This document shows positions 51,410 to 61,266 of a stretch of DNA of 64,000 nucleotides, piece by piece. The stretch comes from an uncultured Clostridia bacterium. Lineage in GTDB: Bacteria; Bacillota; Clostridia; Monoglobales; Monoglobaceae. The first letter of the stretch is position 1. Each line of letters starts with the position of its first letter. Both the position numbers and the translations under genes were made by a program. Under the pieces are notes generated by a model. The model was not told the DNA's origin, searched no databases, and was given only the letters and a program-made list of their open reading frames with translations. Where the stretch lies: NCBI GenBank assembly GCA_947625905.1, contig CANQQJ010000008.1, positions 25,694-89,693 on the forward strand, given 5' to 3'.

Positions 51410-53557
51410 TCACTCATTACTGTTTTCGGCATTAAGCATCTGACGATACTGCTGGGATGTGATGTTTGTATACTTTTTAAACGTGCGGCAATAAACACGC
51501 TCATTGCAAAAGCCCACTTCCAACGCAATTTCCGCGACGGTTTTATCCGTTCTTAAAAGCTCCTTCGCTTTCTGTATTCTGCGTTTAACAATATAGTCGG
51601 ACGGCGATATGCCCATATTTTCTTTGAAATTCTTTGAGATCCACGAACGACTTATCTGAAAGACTTCCGCAAGCATATTAACATTCAGGTCGGAGTCGGT
51701 ATAGTGCGTATCGATGTAATCAACTATATTTTGATATTTCATATTACTCTCATTAACAGCGTTTTGACGACGGCTGAGCTTGCAAATTTCTTCTGTGTAG
51801 CTATGGATGACCTGTTTCGCCTTTTTCATCTGCTGCGGGTTGTTGATCTGCACGCAGTTCTGATAAAGATCGCGGAAATTGATTTCTCCTTCCAAGTCGA
51901 TCTGAGCCGCAGCCTGCAGCAAAATGGTCACCATATTAAGCACCCAGACTCTTTTAAGGCGCAGCGTCGTTTCCTTCTCAACATCATTGAACGCATTAAG
52001 CATCATTTCCCATGCCTGCTCGGAGTCGCCGGCTGTCAAAAGAACTATAAGTTCATCGCGGTTTGCGAGCAAGCCGTACTCCGCAGGATCGTCCTTTTCC
52101 ACTTCATCATAAAGCAAAACAGATTTCCCTTCTTCAATAAGCCAACGGGTGCTTACCTCGATAACCTGGTCATAACATTCGTTAAGGCGTTTTGGGTCGT
52201 CCATGATTTGACTGACCCCGCAATAAACCGACAGAGCTATATCGGCGCTAAAAGCGTCACAAACATTATTTACTGTTTCGAGCAGATCATGCGCTTGTTT
52301 GACTTCGCTTTCCGAGCCCATTCCCAAAATACCGATGCACATCTCGTTCATAACAAACCAAAGACCGCTAAACGGGTAGTTTCGGTCAAAGCTTTCCGCT
52401 ATGTTATCGCACAAAGACCGATAATTAAGCGGCAGCGGCTCACCGTCCGGATCCAGCGGCGCGATAAAATCAAACAAAAGCGTCACAAATCTGTTTTCCT
52501 TAAAATCGTATTCCTCGGCGAACTCCTGCTTGGTGAGCTTTATCTTTCCTTCCATCGCCCGACGGAGTTTATCTTCACGGATATATTTTCCGTGACGCTC
52601 CAGCTCCACATCAAGCCGCTGCTTATTTTTTTCGTTAATTACCGAGAACCACCATGTCAGGCCTCCGGCGATAAGCACACAAAGCAGGTAACCGATAATG
52701 AACGCCCTGTGAACGCTTTTCACGCTTTTTAAATATGTTTCGGCGGTGATCAGATGTATATACTTAAACGGGATCACCCTCGAATCGCAGCTCGATACAA
52801 AATATTCTCTGCCGTTGATCCACTGCCTGGGGTTTTCGGGATCTTCGATCTTCGCTAACGACATGCCTATGCTTCCCGCAACAACGACATTTCCGCTCCT
52901 GTCGGTTATCAGACTCAAATCGTTGTCGGTATCCTGCAAAATGTGAGCCATCTGAGCTGAATTAATTTTCACCATAACGGAAATATCATCATTATAGATA
53001 GGGATCCGATAAATCAAAAAAAATCCTTGCTCACCTCCCGATAATATCGTGAAGAATTCCGAGCCCGAGACCGAAAACGCGCGATTAAGCCACGCGTCTT
53101 CCGAATCGAACCATCCTCTGAAATAAGCTCTGTAAATTTGACTCAGGGAAGCTTTGCCGAAATCCGAATGAAAGCATATATCTCTGTCGCGGTAGATTAT
53201 GGCGCAGTTCTCAACTTCCTTATAAACTGTAACGTTGTTGGATATTGCCGAGGAGACGTTTCCTATCGTGATCGCGTCATGACTGTATTCCTCACGCTCC
53301 ATCCGCTCAACCGAGTTGATGTGCAAAAGCGTGTATGTGCTGTTTAAAATTTCACTGAATTTATCATCACAAACTATGTTGATATTGGCAATTTGGTTAC
53401 TGTTGTTTTTTTCTATCTCCGCCGATAAAACACGCAGTGTAACAAAATATCCGATCGAGTTAAGCGCGACAGCCAGGATCAAAATAATTACATAGCTGCC
53501 GATCCACCAATAAAAGCTTTTGCTTTTCCCGTACTTTTTTATAACTTTAGAAACCAT
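51410..53557 (-). CDS. Membrane-anchored AraC-family regulator
   Basis: 715 residues. A transmembrane helix at about 19-40 and another at about 290-312 enclose an extracellular sensor region of cache-like character. A cytoplasmic segment of about 300 residues and a C-terminal AraC-type double HTH follow (residues 612-710: VNMLAEVFQISRSWISKNF, and VAEIALEVGFCNERVYCRTF). Such one-protein sensors control lplABC-type sugar uptake in Clostridia and Paenibacillus. It probably senses an extracellular glycan fragment or the loaded binding protein and activates this locus. Confidence 0.9.
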   Translation of the reverse strand: MVSKVIKKYGKSKSFYWWIGSYVIILILAVALNSIGYFVTLRVLSAEIEKNNSNQIANINIVCDDKFSEILNSTYTLLHINSVERMEREEYSHDAITIGNVSSAISNNVTVYKEVENCAIIYRDRDICFHSDFGKASLSQIYRAYFRGWFDSEDAWLNRAFSVSGSEFFTILSGGEQGFFLIYRIPIYNDDISVMVKINSAQMAHILQDTDNDLSLITDRSGNVVVAGSIGMSLAKIEDPENPRQWINGREYFVSSCDSRVIPFKYIHLITAETYLKSVKSVHRAFIIGYLLCVLIAGGLTWWFSVINEKNKQRLDVELERHGKYIREDKLRRAMEGKIKLTKQEFAEEYDFKENRFVTLLFDFIAPLDPDGEPLPLNYRSLCDNIAESFDRNYPFSGLWFVMNEMCIGILGMGSESEVKQAHDLLETVNNVCDAFSADIALSVYCGVSQIMDDPKRLNECYDQVIEVSTRWLIEEGKSVLLYDEVEKDDPAEYGLLANRDELIVLLTAGDSEQAWEMMLNAFNDVEKETTLRLKRVWVLNMVTILLQAAAQIDLEGEINFRDLYQNCVQINNPQQMKKAKQVIHSYTEEICKLSRRQNAVNESNMKYQNIVDYIDTHYTDSDLNVNMLAEVFQISRSWISKNFKENMGISPSDYIVKRRIQKAKELLRTDKTVAEIALEVGFCNERVYCRTFKKYTNITSQQYRQMLNAENSNE

Positions 53558-53576
53558 AATAAATTCTGTCGCCCCC

Positions 53577-54974
53577 TTATATGATCTTATTCTCTTTCCA
53601 TTTCCGCTGTAGGAACCGAACGGTAAATATCACGGTTCGTATTATCCAGTCCAAACCCATGGCAAGCCATGTTCCGATAAGTCCCATGTTCATTACTCTG
53701 ACAAAAAAGTACGCCGCGCCAATACGGAAAATAAACATCGAAGCGATCGACGCAGCCATTACGAACTTGGTGTCTCCGCTGCCTCTCAGCGCGGAAGGAA
53801 GCGCAAATCCGCTCGGATAAAACAAGACCGAAAAGCACGCGTACATAGCCAAAACCTTAGCAGCAAGGTTTTTCGCCTCGGGCGAGACATGGAATACAGA
53901 AATCATCGGTAACAGAACAACCATAAAGATTATACCGTTTATAAAAGTGAGAAAATAATCAAGCTTAAGAGTGTGTTTTATATACATTTCCGCTTCATCG
54001 GGTTCTCCCGCACCCATGCATTGTCCCACCAGCACCATAATTACCGTGTTAAACGCAAGACCGAGAGAAAGGATCAGCGGCGTAACATTACCCGCGACGC
54101 TGTTCGCCGTAATTGTTACGGTCCCCAGAGAGGAAACCAGTACGGATATAACGACAGTACCGATCTGAAACAGTGTGTTCTCAACGCCGTTCGGCATAGA
54201 CACCGATATAATACTTTTAAAAATATTCCGGTCAAAATCCGACTTTAAAAGGCCGACAAGCCGCACGGGAACATTTCCTTTTCGCAAGGAAACCAAAAGT
54301 ATAATGCTTACCGATGTCATTGCCGTAAACGTTGCCAATCCCGACCCTATCACACCCATATCCAGCTTAAATATGAATAAATATTTAAACATCAAGTCGA
54401 TGCTCATCATCGCCAGAGCCGCCGCGAACGGGATCCTGCTGTTTCCCATAGCGCGATATGCCGCCGTCGTGACATTATACAGCGCTACGCTCGGGTATGA
54501 CAAGGCCAGGACAGTTAAATATATCCGACTGTTTTCCAACACCTCGGGATCGGCATCATGAAACAGAAATGCAAGAATGGGAGTTTTAAAACATTCGATC
54601 AATACCGCAGCGGCGCAGCCCATAAGAACCACAAATCCAATATTGAGCTTAAGCGCAATTTTGGCATTTTTCATATCTCCCGCGCCTATATACTGAGAGA
54701 GAACAACGCAGCCGCCCGCAGCCAGAGCCAACAAAAATTGTTTTATCAAAAGATTGACGCTTCCGGCCAAAGATATCCCTGCCACAACGGTGTCTCCCAA
54801 GAAAGCCAGCATATAAGTATCCGCTATTCCCATTCCGGTAACCGTAAGCTGCTCTATAAATACGGGAAGCAAAAATGCCAAAATCATTTTGTTTGAAAAT
54901 CTGGCATTATGCGGAAGTTGAAAAAACTTATATCCTCCGCCGCGTCTGTCTGCGTTAATTTTTGTAGTAAACAT
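53577..54974 (-). CDS. MATE-family efflux transporter
   Basis: 465 residues with about twelve predicted transmembrane helices; MATE features include M-G-I-A-D-T-Y-M-L-A-F-L-G-D in helix 1-2, S-L-G-T-V-T-I-T-A-N-S-V-A-G-N in the middle and S-A-L-R-G-S-G-D-T-K near 397. Lacks the ATPase tail of the MATE fusion at 29151. It sits between the solute-binding protein and the AraC regulator on the same strand, 19 bp upstream of the latter. The substrate is unknown; its placement in a glycan locus is odd. Confidence 0.92.
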   Translation of the reverse strand: MFTTKINADRRGGGYKFFQLPHNARFSNKMILAFLLPVFIEQLTVTGMGIADTYMLAFLGDTVVAGISLAGSVNLLIKQFLLALAAGGCVVLSQYIGAGDMKNAKIALKLNIGFVVLMGCAAAVLIECFKTPILAFLFHDADPEVLENSRIYLTVLALSYPSVALYNVTTAAYRAMGNSRIPFAAALAMMSIDLMFKYLFIFKLDMGVIGSGLATFTAMTSVSIILLVSLRKGNVPVRLVGLLKSDFDRNIFKSIISVSMPNGVENTLFQIGTVVISVLVSSLGTVTITANSVAGNVTPLILSLGLAFNTVIMVLVGQCMGAGEPDEAEMYIKHTLKLDYFLTFINGIIFMVVLLPMISVFHVSPEAKNLAAKVLAMYACFSVLFYPSGFALPSALRGSGDTKFVMAASIASMFIFRIGAAYFFVRVMNMGLIGTWLAMGLDWIIRTVIFTVRFLQRKWKENKII

Positions 54975-55030
54975 GTTTTAATCTCCCATTCCGTCATTAA
55001 ACAGACAAGCGGTAACGCCCACGACGTCTG

Positions 55031-56629
55031 TTACCTCTCCAGATACCTGTTATACATTTCCTGACAAATTTCGAGATAGCGTTCTACCTTAAATTTAGAT
55101 TTTAATGTTTCAACAAAGCTGTCATAGTTATCAATAGGCTCCTGTCCCGATACGAACTTAAGCAGCATTTCCTGGGCATATGTTTCAATATCGGTTGAAA
55201 GCGCGGCAATCTCTTCACTTTCGCTCTGATTGGGAAATACGCCGTACGGTATAAAAGTTTTTCTCGCCTCGTCGCAGCATTCACTCCAAAGCTTAAAGCC
55301 GTCGATCTGCTGCTCAAACTGATAATACTGCTCCAAATATTCGGGAGCCTGCTTAAAGCCGGGAGCCGCCGCGGTCGCGCGGGATTCCAGACTTAACGCC
55401 TCGTTCACGGTGAGACCGTCCGGATTATGCAGCACCTTATCGGTATATTTCGGATATCCGTCCTCCATCGTATAGCTTTCGCCTTCAACGCCGAAATTAA
55501 CCAGCATATACCCGTCCTCACCGTAGAAATTGTCGGCCCACTTAACGGCGGCTTCCGGATCCTTGCAGGCAGTGGTGATCGCCAAATATCTGCTTGTCAC
55601 ATCGCCCTCAAATAACTGAAAGTTGTTTTTCTCACCTTTATTAAGCGTGGGGTATTGAGCGCAAACCAGATTATAGCTCGGGTCCTCGGTCTGCATCTGT
55701 TCCAGATAGCGTCCCATGCCGCCTCCCAAATATCCCATCATTGCTCCGGAATCACCTCCGGTGATGTTGGAATCTATCAATGTATCCTTATTTGTGGCAA
55801 AATCCCGATCCAATAAGCCTTCGCTGTACCATTCGCTTAACGTTTTGATATAATCTTTGTAAGCGGGCTCTATTGGGCCGAATTTAACTGTATCTCCGTC
55901 AAGATACAGGCGCTGGCCGACGCCGAAAGCGCCGTTGAACGAGTTTAATTTTCCTATAAAGAAATCCCTTTTTCCCGTCAGCGGGGCGACCGCACCCTTT
56001 TTCTCTTTAAATGCCCGCAGAGCCGTTGTCCATTCATCTATTGTCTCGGGTACCGGCAGTCCCAGCTCGTCAAGCCAGTCCTTGCGGATCATCGGGCCGC
56101 CAAACGTGCGTGCATTCGATGTGTTGAAGGACGGAAAAGAGAAATACTGATTGCTGTCCGTCTTGCTTCCCTTGTCATATATCGGCGACAACACCGGGTC
56201 TCTGTCCGTAATCGCTTTTTTAAAGTTAGGCGCAGATTTGTCAATATAATCGTTCAAAGAAATAATAATACCGTCATCGATCGCCTTTTGCGGGCCGCCC
56301 GGATACGCTGTCCAGTTGTACTCTATCATATCGGGCAAGCTGTCGGGAGAAGCCATCAGAAGATTGAACTGTTCGTCCTCCTGACCGAGCGCGGGATGGA
56401 TAAAATCAATGTGAACGCCCGTATCATTTTCAAGCTTTTTATACATAGCTATGTCGTTAAACGACTGTATTCTGGACGCGAATGACGAGTACATCGGTAC
56501 CCAATAGGTAAATGTGGTTTTTTCATTTGTCGATGATGCGGCTTCCTTATCTCCGCCGCCTGCGCCGCAGCCCGTCATACCGAGAATCATAGCCGTAACC
56601 AATACCGCCGTCAAAACTTTCTTTTTCAT
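55031..56629 (-). CDS. Extracellular solute-binding lipoprotein of a carbohydrate ABC transporter
   Basis: 532 residues. A signal peptide ends in the lipobox G-M-T-G-C (Cys21) followed by a Gly/Ser linker. The mature part belongs to the large family 1 binding proteins of the LplA/YtcQ type (about 500 residues), e.g. F-N-L-L-M-A-S-P-D-S-L-P-D and M-I-R-K-D-W-L-D-E-L-G-L-P-V-P-E-T-I. It delivers oligosaccharides to the two permeases encoded directly upstream in transcription. No ATPase gene lies nearby, as is usual for this type, which shares an MsmK-like ATPase encoded elsewhere. Confidence 0.93.
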   Translation of the reverse strand: MKKKVLTAVLVTAMILGMTGCGAGGGDKEAASSTNEKTTFTYWVPMYSSFASRIQSFNDIAMYKKLENDTGVHIDFIHPALGQEDEQFNLLMASPDSLPDMIEYNWTAYPGGPQKAIDDGIIISLNDYIDKSAPNFKKAITDRDPVLSPIYDKGSKTDSNQYFSFPSFNTSNARTFGGPMIRKDWLDELGLPVPETIDEWTTALRAFKEKKGAVAPLTGKRDFFIGKLNSFNGAFGVGQRLYLDGDTVKFGPIEPAYKDYIKTLSEWYSEGLLDRDFATNKDTLIDSNITGGDSGAMMGYLGGGMGRYLEQMQTEDPSYNLVCAQYPTLNKGEKNNFQLFEGDVTSRYLAITTACKDPEAAVKWADNFYGEDGYMLVNFGVEGESYTMEDGYPKYTDKVLHNPDGLTVNEALSLESRATAAAPGFKQAPEYLEQYYQFEQQIDGFKLWSECCDEARKTFIPYGVFPNQSESEEIAALSTDIETYAQEMLLKFVSGQEPIDNYDSFVETLKSKFKVERYLEICQEMYNRYLER

Positions 56630-56697
56630 AATTAACCTCCTAAATTAATTGTTTGTCATTTTTTATATTAATATATTCTTAATTATCTTTATCCTTA

Positions 56698-57597
56698 TTA
56701 TCCCTTCACGGCTCCGATCATTACACCTTTTACAAAATATCGCTGGATAAACGGGTATACGCACAAAATCGGCAGAGTAGCCACAACTATCGACGCATAC
56801 TTAATGCTCTCTCCGATTAGATAAGTGTCGCTGGCGCCGTTGCCTCCCGCGCTCATACTGCTGGTATCGTTGATCAGCAATATCTCGCGCAGGATAAGCT
56901 GAAGCGGGAACTTGCTTTTTGTGCGCATATAAAGCATAGCGTTAAACCACGAGTTCCAGTAGGTCACCCCGTAAAACAGGATCATTACCGCAATGATCGG
57001 CATCGAAAGGGGTAAGACTATGCGAAACAAAATCATAATATCGTTTGCCCCGTCAATTTTCGCGGCTTCTTCAATACTGTCCGGCAGCGCCTGAAAATTG
57101 GCTTTCATAATAAGCAGATTATACGTGCTGATAGCCGTCGGCAAAATCAGCGCCCAAAACGTGTCGCCCATATGCAGGTACTTGTAGACAAGCAAATATG
57201 TGGGGATCATACCGCCGGAGAAGAACATTGTAAAAGTCATCATATACGCCATCGGTTTCCCGAGCGCAAAGTTCTTCCGTGTTATCAAAAACGCGCCTAT
57301 AGACGTCAGTATCACACTCAGAGCGGTTCCTAACACCACAACCAGAAGCGTTGTTCTGTATCCCGTCAGAATGTTCGGATTGGAGAATACCGCTTTGTAC
57401 GAAGCCAAACTGAAGCCTTTGGGCAGAAGCATTATGCCTCGGCTTCCGATCAGCGCGTTACTCTCGGACAGCGAACACATCAGCACATAATACAGGGGAT
57501 AAAATGTGATAAGGATAAGAAACAGCATAAACAGCGTGTTGATGCAGTCAAATACCATCGATCCCTTACTCTTTTTTAGTCCTTTTTTATTTAACAT
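56698..57597 (-). CDS. Carbohydrate ABC transporter permease (LplC/YtcP type)
   Basis: 299 residues with six transmembrane helices. The inner-membrane coupling loop E-E-A-A-K-I-D-G-A-N-D is near residue 173, the EAA motif that contacts the ATPase. Ends in the typical R-Y-F-V-K-G-V-M-I-G-A-V-K-G of this permease class. It pairs with the permease 12 bp upstream. Confidence 0.94.
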   Translation of the reverse strand: MLNKKGLKKSKGSMVFDCINTLFMLFLILITFYPLYYVLMCSLSESNALIGSRGIMLLPKGFSLASYKAVFSNPNILTGYRTTLLVVVLGTALSVILTSIGAFLITRKNFALGKPMAYMMTFTMFFSGGMIPTYLLVYKYLHMGDTFWALILPTAISTYNLLIMKANFQALPDSIEEAAKIDGANDIMILFRIVLPLSMPIIAVMILFYGVTYWNSWFNAMLYMRTKSKFPLQLILREILLINDTSSMSAGGNGASDTYLIGESIKYASIVVATLPILCVYPFIQRYFVKGVMIGAVKG

Positions 57598-57609
57598 ATC
57601 CGCTCCTCC

Positions 57610-58605
57610 TTAAAACAGTGATGACTCGCTGAACTTTGCCGACAAACGATTCGCTACCACCAGCATGATCACGTTGATCACCGACTGGAACAGTCCGACA
57701 GCCGCGCTGTAACTGTATCTCGCTCCCTGAAGTCCCATTCTGTATACATATGACGAGATCACGTCCGCGACATCGTACGTCGCCGGAGAATATAAAAGGA
57801 TTATCTTCTCATATCCGACCGACAGCACCTGTCCGAGTCTCAGGATCAGCATAATCATGATCGTGGGCAAAATGCCGGGCAGAGTAACGTGCCATGTCTG
57901 GCGCAGCCTTCCGGCGCCGTCAATGGCTGCCGCCTCGTAAAGCTGAGAGTCAACGCCGGTAAGCGCCGCCAAATATATTATGCTGTTCCAGCCGAAGGTC
58001 TGCCATACGTTTGTTCCCACAAAAATACTGCGGAACCATTCGGGGCTGCTCAAATAATTCATATTCTGTCCGCCAAGCTTAGCGATAAGACGGGTCACAA
58101 CGCCGTTTGTGCTGAAAAAGTCGGTGATCATGCCGCATATAACCACCATTGATATAAAATGCGGCAGATATGTAACGGTCTGTATCGTCTTTTTAAACCA
58201 TTTTATGCGCACCTCATTGAGAAGTATCGCGAATATGATAGGCAGCGGAAACCCCCAAAGAATATCAAGAAAACTGATAATAAAAGTATTCTTGAGGATC
58301 CTGGTAAAATAAATGCCGGTAAAAAATTCTTTAAAATATTTCAGTCCCACCAACGGGCTTGAGAGTATTCCGCCGGCAATGTTGTAGTCCTTAAACGCGA
58401 TCACCACTCCGAACATAGGCACATACATAAACACAATATAAAAGGCGAGAATAGGTATTGCCAGTAAATACAGATACCTGTTTCGGCTTATTTCTCTCAC
58501 AAACCGCCGCTGCGGGGAAAGCCGAGCCTCTGCTCCGCCCGCGTTGTGCTGTGCCGCTATTTCTGTCCGCCGCGTTTTAGCTTTATTTTCAAATCTTTTT
58601 TTCAT
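57610..58605 (-). CDS. Carbohydrate ABC transporter permease (LplB/YteP type)
   Basis: 331 residues from ATG 58605 (GGGAG upstream); an in-frame start at 58638 would overlap the previous gene and is rejected. After a 45-residue basic N-terminus come six helices. The EAA loop Y-E-A-A-A-I-D-G-A-G-R lies near residue 222, and Y-V-P-M-F-G-V-V-I-A-F-K-D-Y is the signature at the start of the core. Confidence 0.94.
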   Translation of the reverse strand: MKKRFENKAKTRRTEIAAQHNAGGAEARLSPQRRFVREISRNRYLYLLAIPILAFYIVFMYVPMFGVVIAFKDYNIAGGILSSPLVGLKYFKEFFTGIYFTRILKNTFIISFLDILWGFPLPIIFAILLNEVRIKWFKKTIQTVTYLPHFISMVVICGMITDFFSTNGVVTRLIAKLGGQNMNYLSSPEWFRSIFVGTNVWQTFGWNSIIYLAALTGVDSQLYEAAAIDGAGRLRQTWHVTLPGILPTIMIMLILRLGQVLSVGYEKIILLYSPATYDVADVISSYVYRMGLQGARYSYSAAVGLFQSVINVIMLVVANRLSAKFSESSLF

Positions 58606-58630
58606 TTCATTGCTCCCATTTCTAATCATG

Positions 58631-61255
58631 CTAATCACGTATCACGAACATTTCCTGACAAACAAGATAGCGAAAACGTCCGTAAACCCGATCGCCTTCC
58701 GACAAATCCGACAATGTTCCTACAGTGAACCTCTTTCTGCCTTTTTCGTAAATATATATCTTGCCGCTGCTGAAAGACGCGACTGTAGTATTCCCCGAAG
58801 AACTGTAGCGGAGCAGCGCTCTGTTATCCGCCGGATCGGTCTTGATCACTTCGCCGCAAAGATATGTGGTCAAACTGTAAACGCTGTTTACGCTATATTC
58901 CTGACCCTCGGTATATCGCAATGTCACACTGTCGATGTATCCGAGAGAATCATAGCTGAACGAGATCAAGTCGCCGTCTTTCAGAGAGCTCAGATCTTGG
59001 ATCGGAGAATCACTTCTAAGTCTGACCGGAAGCGAAAAATCGGTTCCGTTCCAATATCCGAAAATTGACGGACTGATCCCTCCCTCCGAATTCAAAGACT
59101 GACCGACGCCGTTGATCAGCATAAGATTTAAGTTGCTGCTGTTCCGAGTGCCGTTTATCAGCGTAAAAATCGAAGCTGTACGGACCGCGCTTCCTTCATA
59201 CGCCGTGTATGTGTAAGAGGTGTCGCTGACCAATTCGCTTCTGGACATCACAGCGTACTCCTCCTCGTTATCACGCTCGTCCACTTTGGGTATGCTGAAC
59301 AAAACAGCGTTGGCCGCAACCGAAACATCACCGTCAAACGACTGCGGCAAAGCGCGGTAGCTCTGAGTTCCGGACGAAGTTTTTCGGAATACTCCGCGTT
59401 CGATAGCGTCAGCCTCCTGCAGGCTTCCCGCCGCAAACTGCTGCGCCGTGTCAACAGCCGCGATTTTTCCGCCGGAATTAACGCGGTACCGTATGAGCTG
59501 AGAATAGCCGTTCTCACCGTTCATCGCGAGCTCGGTCATAAGCTGCTTGCGCGATATCCTGTTTTGACCGTTGTACAAAACTGTATTCGCCGCCTCAAGA
59601 GTTACCCAGCGGTCATTTTGCGTGAAGATCCTGAAGAATATATTGTTGAAATCATACTCTTCGGCTGCTCTTAAATATCCGTATACCATTTGAGGTTCAA
59701 TACCGACATATACAACGTTATTCAGAAAATCGAGGTAATAAGTCGTATCCGCGCCATACTGAACGGTTTGTGTAATCGCATATGCCGCCTTGTACTCAGC
59801 ATCGTTTACGATTATATGATCGTCGAAAACTCCCGTCACCTCGCCGTTTACGACCCGATCACAGATCACCGCTGTTTTCAGAGGCTTTTCGCCTTCGGAC
59901 ACCGCGTATGAAATGATTTGCGATCCCGTGATCGAATCAAAATCAACGGGCGTATTATCCTTGAGAATAACAACGTCATAGTCGGAGGCATTGGGGTCAA
60001 GCTCGATATTCACATCTTCGTAACGGCTGAAAATATCCGTATCGCTCTCATCCGAACCCTGCTCGATCTCTTTTTTTGTCTTTGTGCGTCTGCCGGATAT
60101 TGAATTCGAAAGAGCGCTTATGCCGTTAACATAGATCGGTTGGTAGTCCATGACCTTCACGACCTCGAACAAGCTGTCCGTGTTATTGCTGATAAGCTGA
60201 ACGGTACCGAACTCCGGCATAAGCTTTTCCTCTGTCATGTCAGAAAGTCTGCCGTTATAGATGAGCGAAGCGTTATCCGCCAGTCTTGCCTTCCTCAGAT
60301 TCCTGTTTTCATCATAGTAGTTTACGCTTTTTATCCCTTCGCATCCGTCAATACTGTCATACGTCAGATCGATAACATAGTTTTCTTTAAGATCCGTATT
60401 TATATAAAGTATCGTGGGTTTGCCGTTTTTATCGTCAAGATAATAGATCTCCGCGTACAGACCGACGGCGTCGGATGCGTTTGTCTCTCCGACCAGCATC
60501 GTAATTCCGCCGACCGAGATCTCATCCGTCTCAAGACCGCTCTCGCGCGCCATTATATCGGTGTGGGCGTTTGCCTCAACTATTGCCTTGATCTTGCGGA
60601 TATTGAACCTGCGCGACAAAATATTTTCTCCGTTCACGGATGAAAGCCCGATGGTATACCCGATACGCACGATCTCAAGCAAGTCAGCCTCGGCGGTGTT
60701 AAGGAGGAGGCGCATGGCATCGCCAAACGCAAGAGGACTCTCCTCCTCACACGTTATGCCGTCCAACAGCCTCATGCGGTTGGCAATGCGCAGATATCCC
60801 GACGGGAAACCTCCGCTTTCCTCCGCCACTACTCTGTAACCCAGGACTCCGAGCGTCATCTTGATCGCCTCGACGCAGCTTATCGGATTGTCGGGATAAA
60901 AGTTCCCGTTTGGCTCGCCGCTTATGTAACCCAGCTTGTAAGCCGTATTGATATAATCCGCATTGGCGGTTTCGGGAGTGACATCCGCAAACACTTCGGC
61001 ACTGCCGCGGTCTGCGGCTGCCGCGTCGCCGCTGACCTCCATAACCAACCGTATAAAGTCGCCGCGCGTAACAGCTCCGTCACTCAGTGGCGTGGTTTCC
61101 GGATCTATGAGACCCATAGCCGTCAGTTTCTCATAGGCGGTGTTGTCAACAGCCGCGTTTTCATCTCCGCCCGCAGAAACCGCCAAAACAGGTACAGCGC
61201 CTAAAGTCAAGCAGATCACGCAAATTAAGCAAAATAATCTTTTGAGATTTCTCAT
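58631..61255 (-). CDS. SLH-domain surface protein
   Basis: 874 residues with a signal peptide (1-28, L-G-A-V-P-V-L-A). Residues 40-190 carry SLH-type repeats (A-V-T-R-G-D-F-I-R-L-V-M-E and Y-I-S-G-E-P-N-G-N-F-Y-P-D-N-P-I-S) that bind secondary cell-wall polymer. The rest is beta-rich and unrecognised, with motifs such as G-R-R-T-K-T-K-K-E near 380. Same strand and spacing (about 11 bp) as the SLH gene upstream and 26 bp before the permease, so all are one operon. Likely role: surface capture or presentation of glycan to the ABC system. Confidence 0.82.
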   Translation of the reverse strand: MRNLKRLFCLICVICLTLGAVPVLAVSAGGDENAAVDNTAYEKLTAMGLIDPETTPLSDGAVTRGDFIRLVMEVSGDAAAADRGSAEVFADVTPETANADYINTAYKLGYISGEPNGNFYPDNPISCVEAIKMTLGVLGYRVVAEESGGFPSGYLRIANRMRLLDGITCEEESPLAFGDAMRLLLNTAEADLLEIVRIGYTIGLSSVNGENILSRRFNIRKIKAIVEANAHTDIMARESGLETDEISVGGITMLVGETNASDAVGLYAEIYYLDDKNGKPTILYINTDLKENYVIDLTYDSIDGCEGIKSVNYYDENRNLRKARLADNASLIYNGRLSDMTEEKLMPEFGTVQLISNNTDSLFEVVKVMDYQPIYVNGISALSNSISGRRTKTKKEIEQGSDESDTDIFSRYEDVNIELDPNASDYDVVILKDNTPVDFDSITGSQIISYAVSEGEKPLKTAVICDRVVNGEVTGVFDDHIIVNDAEYKAAYAITQTVQYGADTTYYLDFLNNVVYVGIEPQMVYGYLRAAEEYDFNNIFFRIFTQNDRWVTLEAANTVLYNGQNRISRKQLMTELAMNGENGYSQLIRYRVNSGGKIAAVDTAQQFAAGSLQEADAIERGVFRKTSSGTQSYRALPQSFDGDVSVAANAVLFSIPKVDERDNEEEYAVMSRSELVSDTSYTYTAYEGSAVRTASIFTLINGTRNSSNLNLMLINGVGQSLNSEGGISPSIFGYWNGTDFSLPVRLRSDSPIQDLSSLKDGDLISFSYDSLGYIDSVTLRYTEGQEYSVNSVYSLTTYLCGEVIKTDPADNRALLRYSSSGNTTVASFSSGKIYIYEKGRKRFTVGTLSDLSEGDRVYGRFRYLVCQEMFVIRD

Positions 61256-61266
61256 AATGCTGCCTC

